This document shows, in pieces, positions 62,339-64,000 of a stretch of DNA of 64,000 nucleotides. Location: assembly GCF_027186265.1 (NCBI RefSeq), contig NZ_CP114176.1, forward strand, positions 1,736,001 to 1,800,000, written 5' to 3'. How positions within the stretch are numbered: position 1 is the stretch's first letter; each line of letters opens with the position of its first letter. The notes under the pieces are model-generated. The model was not told the DNA's origin and searched no databases. It saw only the letters and a list, made by a program, of their open reading frames with translations. A program made the position numbers and the translations under genes. The DNA comes from Lentibacillus daqui. GTDB taxonomy: Bacteria > Bacillota > Bacilli > Bacillales > Amphibacillaceae.

Positions 62339-63526
62339 ATGGATTATTTAAAAATTAGCGGTACAGCGTTATATACCGCCTTTTTTCTATATTTGATTGC
62401 TACCATTTTCTTTGGGGCAACGATTAAAGACGACAAGAAGAAGCAGAAGCAGGGGGTGTCGGGGATAATCGGCATTACCCTGACCCTGGTTGGCTTCGCG
62501 GCACAGATTGTGTATTTTGTGACCAGATGGATCGCCAGTGGACATGCTCCCGTCAGTAATATGTTTGAGTTTGTCACCTTTTTTGGTATGGGACTTGTTT
62601 TGGCGTTTATCATCATTTACTTTATTTACAAGTTAAACATTTTGGGTTTATTCGCTTTGCCACTTGCATTAATCGTCATCGCCTATGCGAGTATCTTTCC
62701 AACAGATGTTTCGCCTTTGATATCATCGTTGCAAAGCCATTGGTTATACATCCATGTAACAACTGTATCAATAGCCGAAGCCATCTTGTCGATCAGTTTT
62801 GTTGCCGGTTTGATGTATTTGATTCGCCAAATTGATCAATCAAAAGGTAGTGCACGCACTTTCTGGCTTGAGGTTATTTTATTCGGACTGTTTATTCTGC
62901 TTGGGTTTAGTGTAGCAGGTGGTATATTCAAGGCTATGGATTATCATGCTGAGTTCCAATATATTGAACAAGGAAACGAAACAACAGTCGATTATCAAAT
63001 GCCGGCAATTGCGGGACCGCATGATGGGAAATTATTAACGCAAGATGCCATGAGTCCATGGTTTCAAGCACCTTCCTGGATGCATGGGGCAGACGCGGGA
63101 CGTAAATTTAATTCGGTTATCTGGTCCGTGTTTGTGGGACTGGTTATCTATCTCATTTTCCGCTTGATTGCCAGAAAAAGAGTCGGCGCTACCATTCAGC
63201 CATTAATAAAAAAAGTTAGTCCAAATTTACTGGATGAGGTGTCTTATCGAGCCGTCGCCATTGGCTTCCCACTCTTTACCTTAGGGGGACTGGTTTTTGC
63301 CTCTATTTGGGCGCAGCAGGCCTGGGGTCGCTTTTGGGGCTGGGATCCAAAAGAAGTATGGGCACTTGTCACATGGTTCTTCTATGCCGCATTTCTTCAT
63401 TTGCGATTATCCAGAGGTTGGCATGATGAAAAATCTGCCTGGCTTGCCGCGGGTGGATTTGCTATCATTATGTTTAACCTGATTGCGGTTAATCTGATAT
63501 TGGCTGGATTACACTCCTATGCATAG
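62339..63526 (+). CDS. resC: Cytochrome c biogenesis protein ResC
   Basis: ResC (CcsA family) carries and ligates heme. The 395-residue polytopic protein has the heme-binding WWD motif WGRFWGWDPKEVWALVTW at residues 329-346 and conserved histidines in the outer loops. ATG at 62339 follows AAAAGGGGG. A weak AAATGAG/CTCATTT hairpin (63548-63589) separates it from resD. Confidence 0.94.
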   Translation: MDYLKISGTALYTAFFLYLIATIFFGATIKDDKKKQKQGVSGIIGITLTLVGFAAQIVYFVTRWIASGHAPVSNMFEFVTFFGMGLVLAFIIIYFIYKLNILGLFALPLALIVIAYASIFPTDVSPLISSLQSHWLYIHVTTVSIAEAILSISFVAGLMYLIRQIDQSKGSARTFWLEVILFGLFILLGFSVAGGIFKAMDYHAEFQYIEQGNETTVDYQMPAIAGPHDGKLLTQDAMSPWFQAPSWMHGADAGRKFNSVIWSVFVGLVIYLIFRLIARKRVGATIQPLIKKVSPNLLDEVSYRAVAIGFPLFTLGGLVFASIWAQQAWGRFWGWDPKEVWALVTWFFYAAFLHLRLSRGWHDEKSAWLAAGGFAIIMFNLIAVNLILAGLHSYA

Positions 63527-63702
63527 TTGTAAACAACATTAACTATAAAATGAGACAGGGGGAAATCGATTTGATCGGTTTCCTCATTTCCGTTTCATCA
63601 TGCTGTGGGCGTGTGATCCTGAATATTAGTGTTTTCTTATACTTTTTTAGATAGTTCATTTATACTTACTTTAGGTAGGGTATAAGAGGAGAGTGAAGTA
63701 AA

Positions 63703-64000
63703 ATGGAAACAAATGCAACCATTCTAGTTGTGGATGATGAAGAACGAATCAGACGATTGATTCGGATGTATTTGGAACGTGATGATTTTGTTGTTGAAGA
63801 AGCGGATAATGGCAGGGATGCTTTGCGAATGGCCACGGAAACAGACTATGATGTGATACTGCTTGATATTATGATGCCCGGGATGGACGGCATTGAAGTC
63901 TGCCAGGAATTGCGTAAAGAAAAGGATACGCCTGTTATTATGTTAACCGCAAAAGGGGAGGAATCCAACCGGGTACAAGGTTTTGAGGTGGGAACTGATG
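63703..64000 (+). CDS. resD: Response regulator ResD (3' end outside window)
   Basis: Only the receiver domain (99 residues) is inside the window: acidic pocket D11/D12, phospho-acceptor D55 in LLDIMMPGMDG and LTAKG. AGAGGAGAG precedes the ATG. Position after resC identifies it as ResD, which with ResE controls anaerobic and respiratory genes. The sequence TTATACT at about 63655-63675 suggests its own promoter upstream. Confidence 0.93.
   Translation, partial: METNATILVVDDEERIRRLIRMYLERDDFVVEEADNGRDALRMATETDYDVILLDIMMPGMDGIEVCQELRKEKDTPVIMLTAKGEESNRVQGFEVGTD

Noticed and set aside
1..64000. CRISPR arrays, tRNA or rRNA genes, T-box leaders, prophage or complete insertion sequences
   Set aside because: Looked for repeats with regular spacing, T-box core sequence, tRNA arms and transposase motifs; none was seen by eye. 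A covariance-model scan would be decisive.

Overview
The window is AT-rich, densely packed and reads as the chromosome of an endospore-forming member of the Bacillaceae. It has an intact early-sporulation sigma operon (spoIIAA-spoIIAB-sigF), spoVA genes, spoIIM, spmAB, dacB and dacF, YjcZ-type coat proteins and an SspO-like spore protein. Ribosome binding sites are strong, TTG and GTG starts are common, and gene order follows the Bacillus subtilis yqj / fur-spoIIM / xerD-drm / dacF-spoIIA-spoVA-lysA / ppiB-ribT / scpAB-dacB-spmAB-rluB-resABCDE segment. Several features (a solitary HMG-CoA synthase, pst next to phoPR, accessory insertions) suggest a halotolerant Virgibacillus/Oceanobacillus/Lentibacillus-like genus; that placement is inference.

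Layout. 1-6322: arginine biosynthesis (carB, cut by the window edge, argF, argG, argH). 6349-11242: yqj-like block (rnz, namA, glycerophosphodiesterase, MBL hydrolase, SDR). 11465-14350: an accessory stretch with two small spore-type genes, an RHH/HTH regulator, a holin-like type I toxin with its probable antisense RNA, gene fragments and inverted repeats. 14356-20355: one phosphate island, with four PhoP boxes at an 11-bp period, pstSCAB, and phoP-phoR with a reduced sensor domain. 20752-30748: mvaS, a poorly characterised trio (RQC-minor protein with a frameshift, DUF6398 protein, CcbP-like protein), methyltransferases, YjcZ genes, a LexA-controlled YolD/UvrX polymerase pair, prpF and an orphan antitoxin-like RNA. 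30749-35760: aldo/keto reductase, nudF, endonuclease Q, spoIIM, fur, DUF421. 35833-41543: a Q-rich protein and a five-gene molybdenum hydroxylase operon on the minus strand (pucD-C-E-A-B type). 41813-51431: yqzK, xerD, deoB, pdp, dacF, spoIIAA-AB-sigF, then a spoVA operon that goes from AB straight to AF. 51608-58818: lysA, ppiB, M50 peptidase, ribT, scpAB, dacB, spmAB. 58926-64000: rluB and the cytochrome c maturation / redox-sensing operon resABC with resD cut by the right edge.

How the genes work together. The arg genes convert carbamoyl phosphate and ornithine to arginine. PstSCAB imports phosphate and is adjacent to the two-component system expected to control it. SpoIIAA, SpoIIAB and SigF set forespore gene expression, and the downstream dacF, spoVA, dacB and spm genes build and dehydrate the spore. 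ResABC assemble c-type cytochromes and ResD opens the respiratory response system. No tRNA, rRNA, CRISPR array, prophage or intact insertion sequence was seen.
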